The notes: a model not told the origin generated them from the sequence alone. A stretch of 64,000 nucleotides of DNA from an uncultured Ruminococcus sp. (GCA_947627445.1 CANQWA010000005.1:19626-83625), one strand, 5' to 3'. Shown: positions 10,226 to 21,490, counted from the stretch's first letter. Numbers and translations: made by a program.

Positions 10226-11149
10226 TTACTGCCAGTCATTCTCCACAGAAACGGTTTCTGTGGTAGTAGAAATCGGATTGCCGCTTTCGTCCGTCTCCGC
10301 TATCGGATCACCATTTTCATCGGTGGCAATGGTCACTATCGGAAGGGTCGTCTGCAATTCCACGGCATCCTTGTCCCGATAGGAGCATTGATTGTCTCCG
10401 ATCATATACAGATAGCCAGTCTTATCCTCTGCCAGCTGACCCATCACCGTCTGTGCCAGCGTGATCTTATATGCCATATCGCTCCAGTTTCCCATGGCAA
10501 AACGAATACGTCCGTCAAAAGTGAGCACAATTTCATATTTATCTTCCAGATCAATGGAAGTGATGGGATATTCCAGATCTTCTGCCATGATCTTTTTCAG
10601 TGACTGAAAGATCTGATCCTTCTGCGGGTCTTTTGAGACAAGCATATCTCCCGCTTCCCGTGTCTCCGGATGATATCCAGTGACGACGGGTAGATCGTCG
10701 TTCATTTCCGGGCTGTTCCGTAAAATCTTTCCAATGGCACTGATCTGTAACGTGCCGTTTTCGTCCACAATATTATAAGAAGCATTGCTGGGCGTCACTG
10801 TGATCACCAGTTTGTCGGGAAATGATTTTTTCACCGTTACCCCGTCCACAAAAACCAGCTGGTTCAGGACGTTTTCCTCTGTTTCCTCCCGGTTCAGGCG
10901 CATCATATTGTCCCCGGTATGTACACCGGAAGCCTTTGCAATATCCTCAGCCGTATACTGAGGTGCGCTTCCGGCAATCTCAATGGTTTGTATGTTAAAA
11001 AACACAGTTCTGGATAGGGCAATGCCAATGCAAACCACCAGTGCCGTTACCACCAAACCATATAGCGAATGCATACGGTTTCGCCGGCGCATCCGCCGGT
11101 TATTTGCATTGTGCTGAATTCCGGTTTTTTCCACATCCTGCATCTGCAT
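10226..11149 (-). CDS. ftsQ: Cell division protein FtsQ/DivIB (POTRA)
   Basis: Single TM then POTRA (VFFNIQTIEIAGSAPQYTAEDIAKASGVHTGDNMMRLN); position in dcw cluster. Confidence 0.88.
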   Translation of the reverse strand: MQMQDVEKTGIQHNANNRRMRRRNRMHSLYGLVVTALVVCIGIALSRTVFFNIQTIEIAGSAPQYTAEDIAKASGVHTGDNMMRLNREETEENVLNQLVFVDGVTVKKSFPDKLVITVTPSNASYNIVDENGTLQISAIGKILRNSPEMNDDLPVVTGYHPETREAGDMLVSKDPQKDQIFQSLKKIMAEDLEYPITSIDLEDKYEIVLTFDGRIRFAMGNWSDMAYKITLAQTVMGQLAEDKTGYLYMIGDNQCSYRDKDAVELQTTLPIVTIATDENGDPIAETDESGNPISTTTETVSVENDWQ

Positions 11150-11182
11150 TGCTGTTCCTCCATCCTTCTGGCTGCATTGCCG

Positions 11183-12439
11183 TCAATTCTCCCGGCGTAT
11201 GCTTGCCCCCAACTTTTGAAACGTCTGCTCTATGGCTTCATAGCCTCGATCAATATGGGCAATTTGCCGTATTTCTGTTGTTCCCTGGGCTGCCAGACCA
11301 GCCAGCACCATTGCGGCACCGCCTCTCAGATCCGTTGCCGTCACCGAAGCGCCGCTGAGGAACCGCACGCCTCTTACCACAGCGATCCTGCCGGAAACAC
11401 GAATCTTTGCGCCCATCTTCACCAGGGCATCGACGTGGCGGTAACGGTTCTCGAAGATATTTTCCTCAAACACTGTTACACCATCCGCCACGGAGAACAT
11501 TGCCATCAGAATCGCCTGGACATCTGTCGGAAATCCCGGGTGAGGCATGGTCTGCAAAAAGGGCACTGCCTTTAATCTCCGGGGTGCCATCAGATGTACA
11601 CAATCTGTTTCCTCATAAATCCGGCAGCCCGCCTGGCGAAGCACCGGCAGCACATTCTGCATGGGTTCACCGCTTGTGCCCCGAAGGCAGATGGTTCCGC
11701 CGGTGATCGCTCCCGCACTGAGATATGTGATGCCGGCAATGCGATCCGGCATAATGGCATAGGTACAGCCATGCAGCACTTTGACGCCTTCAATGACAAT
11801 TGTTCCTTCACCGTCACCGGACAAATTTGCACCGCAACTCCGGAGAAAACCAGCCAGATCGCAGATCTCCGGCTCTCTTGCCGCATTGTGCAATGTTGTC
11901 CTTCCCTTTGCCAGCACAGCCGCCAGCATGACATTTTCTGTTGCTCCCACAGAAGGAAAGGGCAGATGAATTTCTGCACCGTGCAGCCCCTTCGGCGCGG
12001 CTGCCTCTAACTGACCACCGCTGATCGTAAACACTGCACCCATCTGCCGCAAGGCTTCCAAGTGCATATCAATTGGGCGTGGTCCAAGCTCACAGCCCCC
12101 GGGATAAGAAACATGACATGTACCCGCCCGTCCCAGCACAGCGCCTAAAAATATAATGGACGACCGCATCTCCTGCATCAGGTTTTCGGGAATGGTATCT
12201 GACCGCAATTCAGGGACAGACACGGTCACCGCATGCTCCTGGATAGCGCATCTGCCGCCCAGATGTGTCAAGATGCGACAGGCTGCAAATACATCCGTCA
12301 GCCGAGGGCAGTTTTTCAATATGGTTTCACCATGACAAAGCAGCGTACCTGCCAGAATGGGAAGTGCGCTGTTTTTTGCGCCATGTAGTAAAATCTCGCC
12401 TTCCAAGGGTACGCCGCCGTCAATTATCAGCTTCTGCAA
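11183..12439 (-). CDS. murA: UDP-N-acetylglucosamine 1-carboxyvinyltransferase
   Basis: HGAKNSALPILAGTLLC; RTTLHNAAREPEICDLAGFL; PGFPTDVQAILMA. Confidence 0.97.
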   Translation of the reverse strand: MQKLIIDGGVPLEGEILLHGAKNSALPILAGTLLCHGETILKNCPRLTDVFAACRILTHLGGRCAIQEHAVTVSVPELRSDTIPENLMQEMRSSIIFLGAVLGRAGTCHVSYPGGCELGPRPIDMHLEALRQMGAVFTISGGQLEAAAPKGLHGAEIHLPFPSVGATENVMLAAVLAKGRTTLHNAAREPEICDLAGFLRSCGANLSGDGEGTIVIEGVKVLHGCTYAIMPDRIAGITYLSAGAITGGTICLRGTSGEPMQNVLPVLRQAGCRIYEETDCVHLMAPRRLKAVPFLQTMPHPGFPTDVQAILMAMFSVADGVTVFEENIFENRYRHVDALVKMGAKIRVSGRIAVVRGVRFLSGASVTATDLRGGAAMVLAGLAAQGTTEIRQIAHIDRGYEAIEQTFQKLGASIRREN

Positions 12440-12507
12440 TCCGCATCACCTCGTTTTTATTCTCAGTGTATGCGAAATCCGCCGGGTTGGTTCTTAGGCG
12501 GAACGAC

Positions 12508-13689
12508 TTATACCAACAAAGAAGCGATCACCTTCCAGATACGTTCATTGATATCGGATATCTCGAGAGATTTTGCCTGATGGGACATGTTTGTCAGTTC
12601 GGCAGGGTTATTGTACAAGCGCTCTACTTCCTGAATGATCCGCTGAGGCGAGGCATCCTTTTGTTCTATGACAATTGCTGCACCGGCATCCCCCAGCACA
12701 TTGGCATTATGTAACTGATGATTGCCGGTGACAATGGGTGAGGGTATTAGGATCGACCCTCTGCCAACCGCTTCCAATTCTGCCAATGTGGATGCACCGG
12801 AACGGCAGATCACCAGATCGGCTGCCGCCAGACAGATATCCATATCATGGATATATTCTGTGATCCTCAGCCGGTCGCTGTTTAGCGGAATGCCGGCTTT
12901 TTCCATCGCCTGCGGAAAGCTGTCCTTTCCCATACCGCCGTAACCGTGAATGTGGTTGATATCCAAACCGTTTTTCACATGCCACGGAATCAGCTCTGCC
13001 ATTGCCTCATTGATACAGCCTGCACCCAGACTGCCGCCGAAGGACAAAATACACATTCTGTCATCAAAACCAAGCTTTTTTCGTGCTACCGCCTTATCCG
13101 GCTTTGACATTCCTCCCCGCACCGGCAGACCAGTCACGGTGTACGGACACTGGGGATGCAAAAAATCCAACGCTTTTTCCACTGTCAGCATTACATGGCT
13201 GACCTCTTTGGAAAGCATCTTATTGGTCACACCAGGAAAAGCATTCTGCTCATGAATGGCGCAGGGAATGCCCATTTTTGCCGCTGCATGCAGGATTGGT
13301 CCTGCCACATAGCCCCCTGTACCAATGGCAATATCCGGCTGGAACTCCTTCAAGATCTTCTTTGCTCTGGGCTGAGAGCCAGCAAGATAATATACTGCCT
13401 GAATGTTTCGTTTGATATTTTTCAGGTTCAGCTTTCGCTGAAAGCCTGCTACATGCATGGTTTCCATCCGGTAGCCCGCCTGGGGCACAAGCTTCGCCTC
13501 CATACCATTCGGCGTTCCCACAAATAGAAACTCTGCATCCGGCTGATGCTCCCGAATAATCGAAGCGATTGCCAATGCCGGATTGATATGCCCGCCTGTG
13601 CCGCCTCCTGCTAATAATACTTTCACAGAAAAGCCTCCATTCTTAGAATCTGCCCTCATCAGAAATCCATCGGAAAAATGCGTATGCAT
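12508..13689 (-). CDS. murG: UDP-N-acetylglucosamine-N-acetylmuramyl-(pentapeptide) pyrophosphoryl-undecaprenol N-acetylglucosamine transferase; real start probably MKVLLAGGG or VKVLLAGGG near 13626
   Basis: LLAGGGTGGHINPALAIA; GGSLGA; ICRSGASTLAEL. Confidence 0.96.
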   Translation of the reverse strand: MHTHFSDGFLMRADSKNGGFSVKVLLAGGGTGGHINPALAIASIIREHQPDAEFLFVGTPNGMEAKLVPQAGYRMETMHVAGFQRKLNLKNIKRNIQAVYYLAGSQPRAKKILKEFQPDIAIGTGGYVAGPILHAAAKMGIPCAIHEQNAFPGVTNKMLSKEVSHVMLTVEKALDFLHPQCPYTVTGLPVRGGMSKPDKAVARKKLGFDDRMCILSFGGSLGAGCINEAMAELIPWHVKNGLDINHIHGYGGMGKDSFPQAMEKAGIPLNSDRLRITEYIHDMDICLAAADLVICRSGASTLAELEAVGRGSILIPSPIVTGNHQLHNANVLGDAGAAIVIEQKDASPQRIIQEVERLYNNPAELTNMSHQAKSLEISDINERIWKVIASLLV

Positions 13690-13709
13690 CTTCTTGTGAA
13701 GATAGATTC

Positions 13710-14984
13710 TTATCCTATTTCCCCTGTTTGCTGCCGAGAGCCGACCGTATCCGTTGTCACTTTTCCTTTCACACGATACCGTGTCCGGGAGATATTTAGA
13801 ACAATCCCCATTTCTGCCAATTGCAGAATCAATGCCGTTCCGCCGTAGCTAAAAAAAGGCAGACTGATACCGGTATTTGGAATCAGATTGCTGACAACCG
13901 CAATATTCAGAAATGCCTGTAATCCGATATGTGTCGTCAGACCGATGGCAACCAGCATACCGAATTTATCTCTGGCGCAGGAAGCAATATGAAATCCTCG
14001 GATCACCAGAAGAATAAACAGCAGCACTACCGTCAGTGCCCCCACAAAGCCCAGTTCCTCACAAACAATGGAAAATACAAAGTCGTTCTGTGTTTCCGGG
14101 AGGTACAGATATTTCTGCCGGGATTCCCCCAGCCCCAGTCCGAAAAATCCGCCTGAGCCGATGGCAATGAGAGACTGACATGTCTGCCAGGTGTCATTCA
14201 GGCTATCGGAAAAGGGATCCCGCCAGGATTGGAGACGCTTTCCAATATAGTCATAGCTGTCCATCATCAGAAATCCGATCAAAGCAGCGGCAGCCATTGC
14301 AATCAGACCAACGATAAACAGCTGCTTCAGACTTGCACCGCCTACAAAAATCAGAATAATACAGAGACATGCCACAATGACTGTTGCAGAAAGATGCGGT
14401 TCTTTGATCAGAAGTGCAGCCACCAGCGCCATAGCAAGAAGCAGCGGCAGCGTGCCCTTCAAGAAGAAACGCATGTTATCATAATTCTTATCAATCACAT
14501 AGGCAAAGAAAATGACAATGCCGATCTTCATCAGTTCCGAGGGCTGAAAGTTAAAGCTGCCAATGACAATCCATCGGGTTGCACCCTTTTCTGTAAAGCC
14601 AATGCCCGGTATAAAAACCATTATCAACAGTATGACAGGTATCACATAGGCGCAGATCGCAATCAACGGCTTCTGGAATATATGATAATCCACTGCACAG
14701 AGAACGCACATGATGACCAGCCCTAAAATGGCATTTTTGATTTGATTGTATGCATAAAATGTGCCTGCTTCACCTTTGGCGATTGCCCATGCGTAACTGG
14801 CAGAAAACATCATGATAATACCGATAACCAGCAGCGCAATGACGATCAGAAAAAATGCAATGTCCACTTCGCCGTACCGGATATCTCTCTGCCACAGGGG
14901 TAGATTAAACCGATGCTTCTTTTTTGCTGTTTTTGCAGTCACCTCTGCCATATGCAGCCTCCTTTCCTTCGTGGGATGTCCCAT
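13710..14984 (-). CDS. ftsW: Lipid II glycosyltransferase FtsW/SpoVE (SEDS family)
   Basis: 10-TM SEDS protein; LPETQNDFVFSIVCEELGFVGA; NTGISLPFFSYGGTALI. Confidence 0.95.
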   Translation of the reverse strand: MGHPTKERRLHMAEVTAKTAKKKHRFNLPLWQRDIRYGEVDIAFFLIVIALLVIGIIMMFSASYAWAIAKGEAGTFYAYNQIKNAILGLVIMCVLCAVDYHIFQKPLIAICAYVIPVILLIMVFIPGIGFTEKGATRWIVIGSFNFQPSELMKIGIVIFFAYVIDKNYDNMRFFLKGTLPLLLAMALVAALLIKEPHLSATVIVACLCIILIFVGGASLKQLFIVGLIAMAAAALIGFLMMDSYDYIGKRLQSWRDPFSDSLNDTWQTCQSLIAIGSGGFFGLGLGESRQKYLYLPETQNDFVFSIVCEELGFVGALTVVLLFILLVIRGFHIASCARDKFGMLVAIGLTTHIGLQAFLNIAVVSNLIPNTGISLPFFSYGGTALILQLAEMGIVLNISRTRYRVKGKVTTDTVGSRQQTGEIG

Positions 14985-14985
14985 C

Positions 14986-16053
14986 CTATATGAATACCAG
15001 TAAAAATCCGAGAATTCCGGTGATCAGCCCGAACAGTGAAAATGTAATGACAATTTTGTATTCACTGAAACCGCTCATCTCAAAATGATGATGAATGGGT
15101 GTCATCTTAAAAATTCTTCTGCCTTCGCCGGTTTTTTTCTTGGTATATTTGAAATATGTCACCTGGATCATCACAGACAGTGCCTCCAGGATATACACCA
15201 GCGCCACGAGAATCATGGTCAGATGCTCATGAGTTGCCAGACCGACTGCCGCAACGGAAGCACCCAAATACATAGAACCGGTATCTCCCATAAAGCATTT
15301 TGCCGGATGAAGATTCCACACCAAAAAGCCCAGACAGCCGCCTGCCAATGCTGTAGTGAAAAGGGTATATGTTTCCATATGAAGCTTGCTGCAAATCAGC
15401 GTCAGCAGCAGCATGGAGACCAGCGTCACTGTTCCGCAAAGGCCGTCTACACCGTCCGTGAGATTGACTGCATTGGTCAGATACAAAATCACCAGCACCA
15501 TCAGCGGATAATAGAACCACTTGATATCCAGATCCACAAAACCCAGTCCGATCACCGTACTGGTATCTCCCAGAAAATACATGGCTGCCAGCCAGAGTAT
15601 CGCTGCCACAACTTGCAAAACGATCTTCTGCATGGGCTTTAATCCCTCGTTCTGCTTCTTTGCCACCTTGGCAAAATCATCAATAAAGCCGATGATGCCA
15701 AACAGCAGACAAAACAGCAGACAACTCAGCACCTGCAATGCTTCCCGATCCACCAGCAGTGATGTGACATCGGTCACCTTGACAAACCGGTATACGGCAT
15801 AACCCGCCGCTGCAGCAACCATACTTCCTACCATAAACAGAATACCGCCCATAGTGGGTGTACCCTGTTTGTTTGCGTGCCATTTCGGTCCGAATTCTAC
15901 TTTGATGGGCTGCCCGAATTTTAGCTTATGCAGCCAGGGCAACAAAATTTTTCCGCCAAAGGCTGCCACTGCAAATGCCAGCAATCCTACAGCTATGTTG
16001 ATCCAGAACGGCATGTGACTCATTCCTCCTGTCCGAAAATTATCTCCATACAT
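14986..16053 (-). CDS. mraY: Phospho-N-acetylmuramoyl-pentapeptide-transferase
   Basis: KQGTPTMGGILF; NAVNLTDGVDGL; FMGDTGSM; TPIHHHFE. Confidence 0.98.
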   Translation of the reverse strand: MYGDNFRTGGMSHMPFWINIAVGLLAFAVAAFGGKILLPWLHKLKFGQPIKVEFGPKWHANKQGTPTMGGILFMVGSMVAAAAGYAVYRFVKVTDVTSLLVDREALQVLSCLLFCLLFGIIGFIDDFAKVAKKQNEGLKPMQKIVLQVVAAILWLAAMYFLGDTSTVIGLGFVDLDIKWFYYPLMVLVILYLTNAVNLTDGVDGLCGTVTLVSMLLLTLICSKLHMETYTLFTTALAGGCLGFLVWNLHPAKCFMGDTGSMYLGASVAAVGLATHEHLTMILVALVYILEALSVMIQVTYFKYTKKKTGEGRRIFKMTPIHHHFEMSGFSEYKIVITFSLFGLITGILGFLLVFI

Positions 16054-17375
16054 TCCTCCAGATGCATTCCGCGGCTCGCCTTAAACAACAGAATATCTTT
16101 CGGTCGGAGATACGCTTTCACCGCTTCACAAAGCTGCACCTGATCCAGAAATGCCGCTGCCTTTACAGGAGCAGCCGCCGGTGCAAGATGCTCTGATGAT
16201 TCCTTCCCATAGCAGAACAGCATATCCACGCCCGATGCAGAAACCATATTCCCCACCATGGCATGAAGCCGTCCCGACATTGCACCCAACTCCAGCATAT
16301 CTCCCAGCACAGCGATCCGTCTGCCGCTGCAAGGCATTTCTTTCAGCACATTCAGCGAAGCACGCATAGAATCCGGACTGGCATTATAACAGTCTGCAAT
16401 GATGGTATATGCACCCCGGCGTAAAATATTCTGCCGCAATCCCACTGTATGATATCGTTCCAGTGCGGCACAGATCTGTTCCGGTGCAATACCGGCAAGC
16501 TGTCCCACACAAAATGCTGCCAGCGCATTCATAATATTGTGGTCACCGGCACAGGGCAATGTCACCGGATAAGCTTTTCCATCCTGTGTCAGAACGGAAA
16601 AGTCCGTTTTTTCTGCACGGTGCACGATTTCCACTGCCCGGATATCTGCAGCATCCGTATGTATGCCATAGGTGAGAACCTTTCGCTTTAGGGAACCCTT
16701 CAGCGGTGCCAGGAGTTTATCATCCCCATTGACCACCAAAGGCGCATCTGCCGTCATGCCGTCTAAGATCTCCAGCTTTGCCTGTAAGATACCTTCCTGA
16801 GATTTCAAATTCTCGATATGGGAATATCCGATATTGGTGATGACGCCGACTGTGGGCTGTGCTGTTGAAGAAAGCCGGCTGATCTCTCCAAAGTGGGACA
16901 TGCCCATTTCAATGACCGCAGCCTCATGGCTGCGGTCCAGTCTCATAAGCGTTTTGGGTAAGCCGATCTCATTGTTCAGGTTGCCCTGGGTTTTCAGGGT
17001 AACAAACGCCGATTCCAACACACAGGCGATCATTTCCTTTGTAGTGGTTTTTCCTACGCTGCCAGTAATCCCCACCAGAAAGGGCTGGAATTTCTTCCGG
17101 TAAAACGCGCCGATTTTCAAAAGTGCAAGTGCTGTATTCTCTGTCACCAGACAAGGACATCCTTCAATGGGATGATCTGTCACAGCAGCAACTGCCCCTG
17201 CACCAATCGCTTCCGGCACAAAATCATGTCCGTCAAAGCGTTCTCCCCGAAGCGCCAGAAACAAACAGCCCTCCGGCAAATCCCGTGTATCTGTGCTGAC
17301 ACAAGAGATCCTTGCTTCCAGCGGTATCTCACAGTCCAGCACGTCTCCCAATTCTGACAGCATAAATGCTTCCAT
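16020..17375 (-). CDS. murF: UDP-N-acetylmuramoyl-tripeptide-D-alanyl-D-alanine ligase
   Basis: GITGSVGKTTTKEM; EMGMSHFGEI; DCYNASPDSM. Confidence 0.96.
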   Translation of the reverse strand: MEAFMLSELGDVLDCEIPLEARISCVSTDTRDLPEGCLFLALRGERFDGHDFVPEAIGAGAVAAVTDHPIEGCPCLVTENTALALLKIGAFYRKKFQPFLVGITGSVGKTTTKEMIACVLESAFVTLKTQGNLNNEIGLPKTLMRLDRSHEAAVIEMGMSHFGEISRLSSTAQPTVGVITNIGYSHIENLKSQEGILQAKLEILDGMTADAPLVVNGDDKLLAPLKGSLKRKVLTYGIHTDAADIRAVEIVHRAEKTDFSVLTQDGKAYPVTLPCAGDHNIMNALAAFCVGQLAGIAPEQICAALERYHTVGLRQNILRRGAYTIIADCYNASPDSMRASLNVLKEMPCSGRRIAVLGDMLELGAMSGRLHAMVGNMVSASGVDMLFCYGKESSEHLAPAAAPVKAAAFLDQVQLCEAVKAYLRPKDILLFKASRGMHLEECMEIIFGQEE

Positions 17376-17426
17376 CTAAAAACTCCTCCGATTAAAAACC
17401 TGTTTTGTCTCTATGGTGTGCTGGCA

Positions 17427-18875
17427 CTACCGCTCCGGCACGTGGGGCAGACATTCTCTCACAATCTCCCGTTCATCCATATGAATATGCAAACCGCCGC
17501 TGAGGATCTGATAATCCTCATGCCCCTTTCCGGCAAGAACGATCACATCCTCCGGCTGTGCCAATTGCATACTACGCAGAATGGCTTCCTTCCGGTCTAC
17601 AACCACCTCATAAGGCACATCACGGTCTGTCAAACCCGTCAAAATTTCTGCAATGATTGCCTCGGGGTCTTCATCTCTGGGATTATCCGAAGTGACGATC
17701 AGCAAATCGGCGTATTTCGCCGCAGCTTTCGCCATTTTCGGACGCTTAGTATTGTCTCGGTTGCCGCCGCAGCCAAAGAGACAAATCAGTCTTCCTTTGG
17801 TGTACTCCTTGACACTGCGAAGAATATTTTCTATCGCATCCGGCGTATGGGCATAGTCACAGATCACGGTAAAATCTCTCCCGGTAGGAATCACTTCACA
17901 TCTGCCCCGGACACCGCTGCAGGTTTCCAATGCGGAAAGGATCTGTTTCAGCGGCAGCTTCCTTGTACAGCAGACAGCCAAAGCCGCCAATGCGTTGGAA
18001 ACGTTGAACATCCCAATGAGCTGAAGATTCACAGGAAAGGACTTATCATTGCAGCACAACCAGAAGCTTGTGCCGTCGGCTCTCAGCTTAATGGCATCCG
18101 CATAATAATCACCCCGTCCTTCAGTGCTATAGGTTTTTTTCGGACAGGAGATCTCCTCATAAAGCCTTTTTCCATAAGCATCGTCTATATTGATCACAGC
18201 ATAGTCGCATCGATGAAACAGCAGCTTTTTCGCCTGATAATAATTCTCCATGGTACCGTGATAATCCAAATGATCCTGGGTCAGATTGGTAAATACCGCA
18301 GCATCAAAATGAGTCACGCCGATCCGCTGCTGCACCAGACCAAAGGAAGAAACCTCCATGACTACATAGTCACAGCCTTCCTCTGCCATCCGGGCATACA
18401 GCGCCATGAGATCATACACAAAGGGGGTCGTATTCTCTGTATGAATAATCTTGTCACCGATCTCATTCTGTATCGTACCAATCAGTCCCACCTTATAGCC
18501 GCTTCTGGTCAGAATGTGCTTGATTACATTGGTGATGGTGGTTTTTCCGTTGGTTCCGGTCACACCAATAAAGTGCATCTTCCGTTCCGGATGTCCAAAC
18601 CAGGCTGCACAGAGCTTACCGTATAATGCCCGGGTATCCTCTGTGAGGATCTGCCGGTCTCCCAGCCCCAGATCGTGATCCGCAATGACAGCCGCAGCAC
18701 CCTTGTTCAAGACCTCTTCTGCCACTGTATGACCGTCAAAGCGTTCTCCCCGGATGCAGGCAAAGATCATACCCGGCTGTACCTTCCGGGAATCATCCGT
18801 CAATCCGGTGATTTCCTGATCCGGCAGAGCGGTCTCTGTCTCATGTTCCAGCAATGTGTATAACTGCATGCTCAT
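17427..18875 (-). CDS. murE: UDP-N-acetylmuramoyl-L-alanyl-D-glutamate-2,6-diaminopimelate ligase
   Basis: GVTGTNGKTTI; YAHTPDA; DNPRDEDP (meso-DAP type motif). Confidence 0.96.
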   Translation of the reverse strand: MSMQLYTLLEHETETALPDQEITGLTDDSRKVQPGMIFACIRGERFDGHTVAEEVLNKGAAAVIADHDLGLGDRQILTEDTRALYGKLCAAWFGHPERKMHFIGVTGTNGKTTITNVIKHILTRSGYKVGLIGTIQNEIGDKIIHTENTTPFVYDLMALYARMAEEGCDYVVMEVSSFGLVQQRIGVTHFDAAVFTNLTQDHLDYHGTMENYYQAKKLLFHRCDYAVINIDDAYGKRLYEEISCPKKTYSTEGRGDYYADAIKLRADGTSFWLCCNDKSFPVNLQLIGMFNVSNALAALAVCCTRKLPLKQILSALETCSGVRGRCEVIPTGRDFTVICDYAHTPDAIENILRSVKEYTKGRLICLFGCGGNRDNTKRPKMAKAAAKYADLLIVTSDNPRDEDPEAIIAEILTGLTDRDVPYEVVVDRKEAILRSMQLAQPEDVIVLAGKGHEDYQILSGGLHIHMDEREIVRECLPHVPER

Positions 18876-19087
18876 TCATTCCTTCCCCTTGCAGCATACC
18901 GAAATCTGCAAGTACGTGATCGAAATTCTATGATAGATTCTCGGGGGTATTTTTGGATATGATCTGAAATACTTGGATGGCAAGCCGATTTTTCGCAGGC
19001 ATACTTTATGCCTGGCAAAGAAAAATAACGCAGGAATGCGGAAAAGCGGCTTATCAGACAAGCGCTCTGCGATCGTGTCAACACCCC

Positions 19088-21490
19088 CTAATCGTTGACC
19101 TCACCGGCAACCAATGTCAATGTCACAGAAGTGCCCTTCTGCACCTGTGTTCCCTCAGCCACAGACTGATACTGCACCAGTGCACCCGAACTGCTTGCTG
19201 AAGCACCCACTACCGCATAATTCAGCCCATAGTAAGATAGCGTCTCATTTGCCTGTGACAGGGTCATACCGATGAGTGCAGGCATCTTCACCAGATCACG
19301 TGTCATATTATCCTCGGTATACAGGATCACCTTACAGCCCTTTGCAACCGTCGTACCTGTGGTGGGCGACTGTGCCTTAACAGCCGTTCCCTCCCCCACG
19401 ATTTCATAGGTCAGTCCCAGTTCTTCCAGAGAAGCCTTGGCACTGTTCAGAGAAGCATCCTGAAGCAGCGGAACAGAAACATTCATCTCCGCATATTCCT
19501 CTTCCGTATAAGACGGATAATAGCCCAGATGAGGCAGGATATTCTCCATGATCTCTCTGGCATAAGGTACAACAACATCAGAGCCGTAGTAGCCGATCTC
19601 CGGATTGGGATAATCCGCCTGAATCAACATGATCACTTCCGGATCATCTGCCGGTGCAAAGCAGCAGTAAGACGAAACATAGTCATCTTCGATTGCCGTA
19701 TTACGAAGCTCCGCCGTACCGGATTTGCCGCCGATGCGATAGCCCTGAATGTAGACATTGTGAGAAGGATTGTTATTGACAACCGCTTCCAGCTGTTCCC
19801 GAACCGTCTTTGAGGTTTCCTCTGAAACCACCTGCCGCTTGACTTCTACGCTGTTTTGCAGCACGGTATTGCCATAGCAGTCCACAATGTGATCGACCAC
19901 ATAAGGCGTCACCAGATTGCCGCCGTTGATTGCTGCAGAATAAGCAGTGATCAGTTCTAAGGTGCTCAGCTCATTGGTCTGACCGAAGGCACTGGATGCC
20001 AGGTCAACCTTGTTCATATTTTCCAACTCGACATAGACACCAGAAACCTCGCCCGGCAGATCAATACCGGTTCGTTCCGTCAGTCCAAAGCCCTTGAAAT
20101 AATAGGAAAAACGCTCGCCGCCCAGCCGCAGACCGATCTCCATAAAGGCGGGGTTGCAGGAATTGGTCAGTGCCTGTGTAAAGTTCTGCGAACCGTGACC
20201 GGTTCTCTTGGAGCAACCGATCTCTGCGTCCACTACCTGTAAAAACCCCTGACAGAAAAATCTGTCTGTATCCAGATCAACCAAATCCTCTTCAAAAGCG
20301 GAGGCAGTTGTCACGATCTTGAATGTGGAACCGGGAGGATTAATCTCACCGATTGCCTTGTTGCGCCACTGCTTTTCCCGTGCCTCCAAATAAGCTTCCC
20401 GGTATTCCTCCTTCGGCAGTTCTGCCAGTTCCTTGGCAGTTACCGGATCAAATATCTCAGAAGGATTATTCAGATCAAAAGAAGGATAGGTCGCCATGGC
20501 ATAGATTTCGCCGGTTTTTGGGTTCATAATGATACCCGTTGCCCGATCCTTAACCTCGTATTGCTGCACTAACTCTCCCAGACTCTTTTCCAGATAATAC
20601 TGCATGGTGGTATCCAGAGTCAGATACAGCGAAGCCCCATCCTCGGCATCATAAGTTGTCGAATACCGATAGGGCATTTCTTCACCGTTGGCAGCCTGAG
20701 CAGAGATTACTCTGCCGTCTACACCGGAGAGATAGTCATCATACTGATATTCCAGACCATACTGTCCGTCGCCGTCACCGTTGGTAAAACCGATCACCGC
20801 CGCAGCAAGCTCATTCTGCGGATAATACCGTCGTGTGGTCGCCTGTGTACCAATAAAGGAGAGATTCAGCTGATCAAAATATGCCGTCAGCTCGTCTGCC
20901 ACATCCTTTTCCACCTGAGTTTGCAGCACATAATATCTGCCCTCTTTCAGAAACGCTTCTTCTACCTCTGCGGCAGAGATCTCCAGCTTTTCGGATAAAA
21001 AAGTCGTAATGGACTCCTGAAGCTGATCCAGATTCACGATATTGGCAGCTTCTCCTCCAGATTCGCTGATTTTTTTCTCATTGGATTTCTCAATATCCTC
21101 CATCTGCTCCCGGAATAATTGGGGATCCATATAGACATCATAGACTGTTGCACTCCACGCAAGGGCTGTTCCCTCTGCATCGTAGATGGCACCCCGATTG
21201 GCGTCCAGGGTCATTGTACCAAAATGATAGTTATTTGCCAGCGCCTCATACCGCTCATTCTCCATCACAGACACCTTGAACAGATTGCCTGCTACTGCAC
21301 AGCCAAACAGCACCAGTACAATAAGAACCACCATATTGGCACGACGCTGCATCCGAGAAGGTGCAGAAAGCGGTGCTTTATCTTCTGGATAATGCTTGTA
21401 TTTACGTTTCAATCCCATTATACCGCTCCTCCTTTTTCGGCGCCTGTTTCTACATATTTCGATATAATAGAAGCAGGCGGGAAACATCAA
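19088..21490 (-). CDS. Penicillin-binding transpeptidase, FtsI/SpoVD-like, with C-terminal PASTA domains
   Basis: PPGSTFKI (SxxK), NSCNPAF, GKSGTAEL (KSGT) motifs plus two PASTA repeats at the C terminus; start probably internal (MGLKRKYKH). Confidence 0.93.
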   Translation of the reverse strand: MMFPACFYYIEICRNRRRKRRSGIMGLKRKYKHYPEDKAPLSAPSRMQRRANMVVLIVLVLFGCAVAGNLFKVSVMENERYEALANNYHFGTMTLDANRGAIYDAEGTALAWSATVYDVYMDPQLFREQMEDIEKSNEKKISESGGEAANIVNLDQLQESITTFLSEKLEISAAEVEEAFLKEGRYYVLQTQVEKDVADELTAYFDQLNLSFIGTQATTRRYYPQNELAAAVIGFTNGDGDGQYGLEYQYDDYLSGVDGRVISAQAANGEEMPYRYSTTYDAEDGASLYLTLDTTMQYYLEKSLGELVQQYEVKDRATGIIMNPKTGEIYAMATYPSFDLNNPSEIFDPVTAKELAELPKEEYREAYLEAREKQWRNKAIGEINPPGSTFKIVTTASAFEEDLVDLDTDRFFCQGFLQVVDAEIGCSKRTGHGSQNFTQALTNSCNPAFMEIGLRLGGERFSYYFKGFGLTERTGIDLPGEVSGVYVELENMNKVDLASSAFGQTNELSTLELITAYSAAINGGNLVTPYVVDHIVDCYGNTVLQNSVEVKRQVVSEETSKTVREQLEAVVNNNPSHNVYIQGYRIGGKSGTAELRNTAIEDDYVSSYCCFAPADDPEVIMLIQADYPNPEIGYYGSDVVVPYAREIMENILPHLGYYPSYTEEEYAEMNVSVPLLQDASLNSAKASLEELGLTYEIVGEGTAVKAQSPTTGTTVAKGCKVILYTEDNMTRDLVKMPALIGMTLSQANETLSYYGLNYAVVGASASSSGALVQYQSVAEGTQVQKGTSVTLTLVAGEVND

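Noticed and set aside
17418-18626. 402-aa plus-strand ORF antisense to murE
   Set aside because: Shadow ORF; MurE motifs on the minus strand are definitive.
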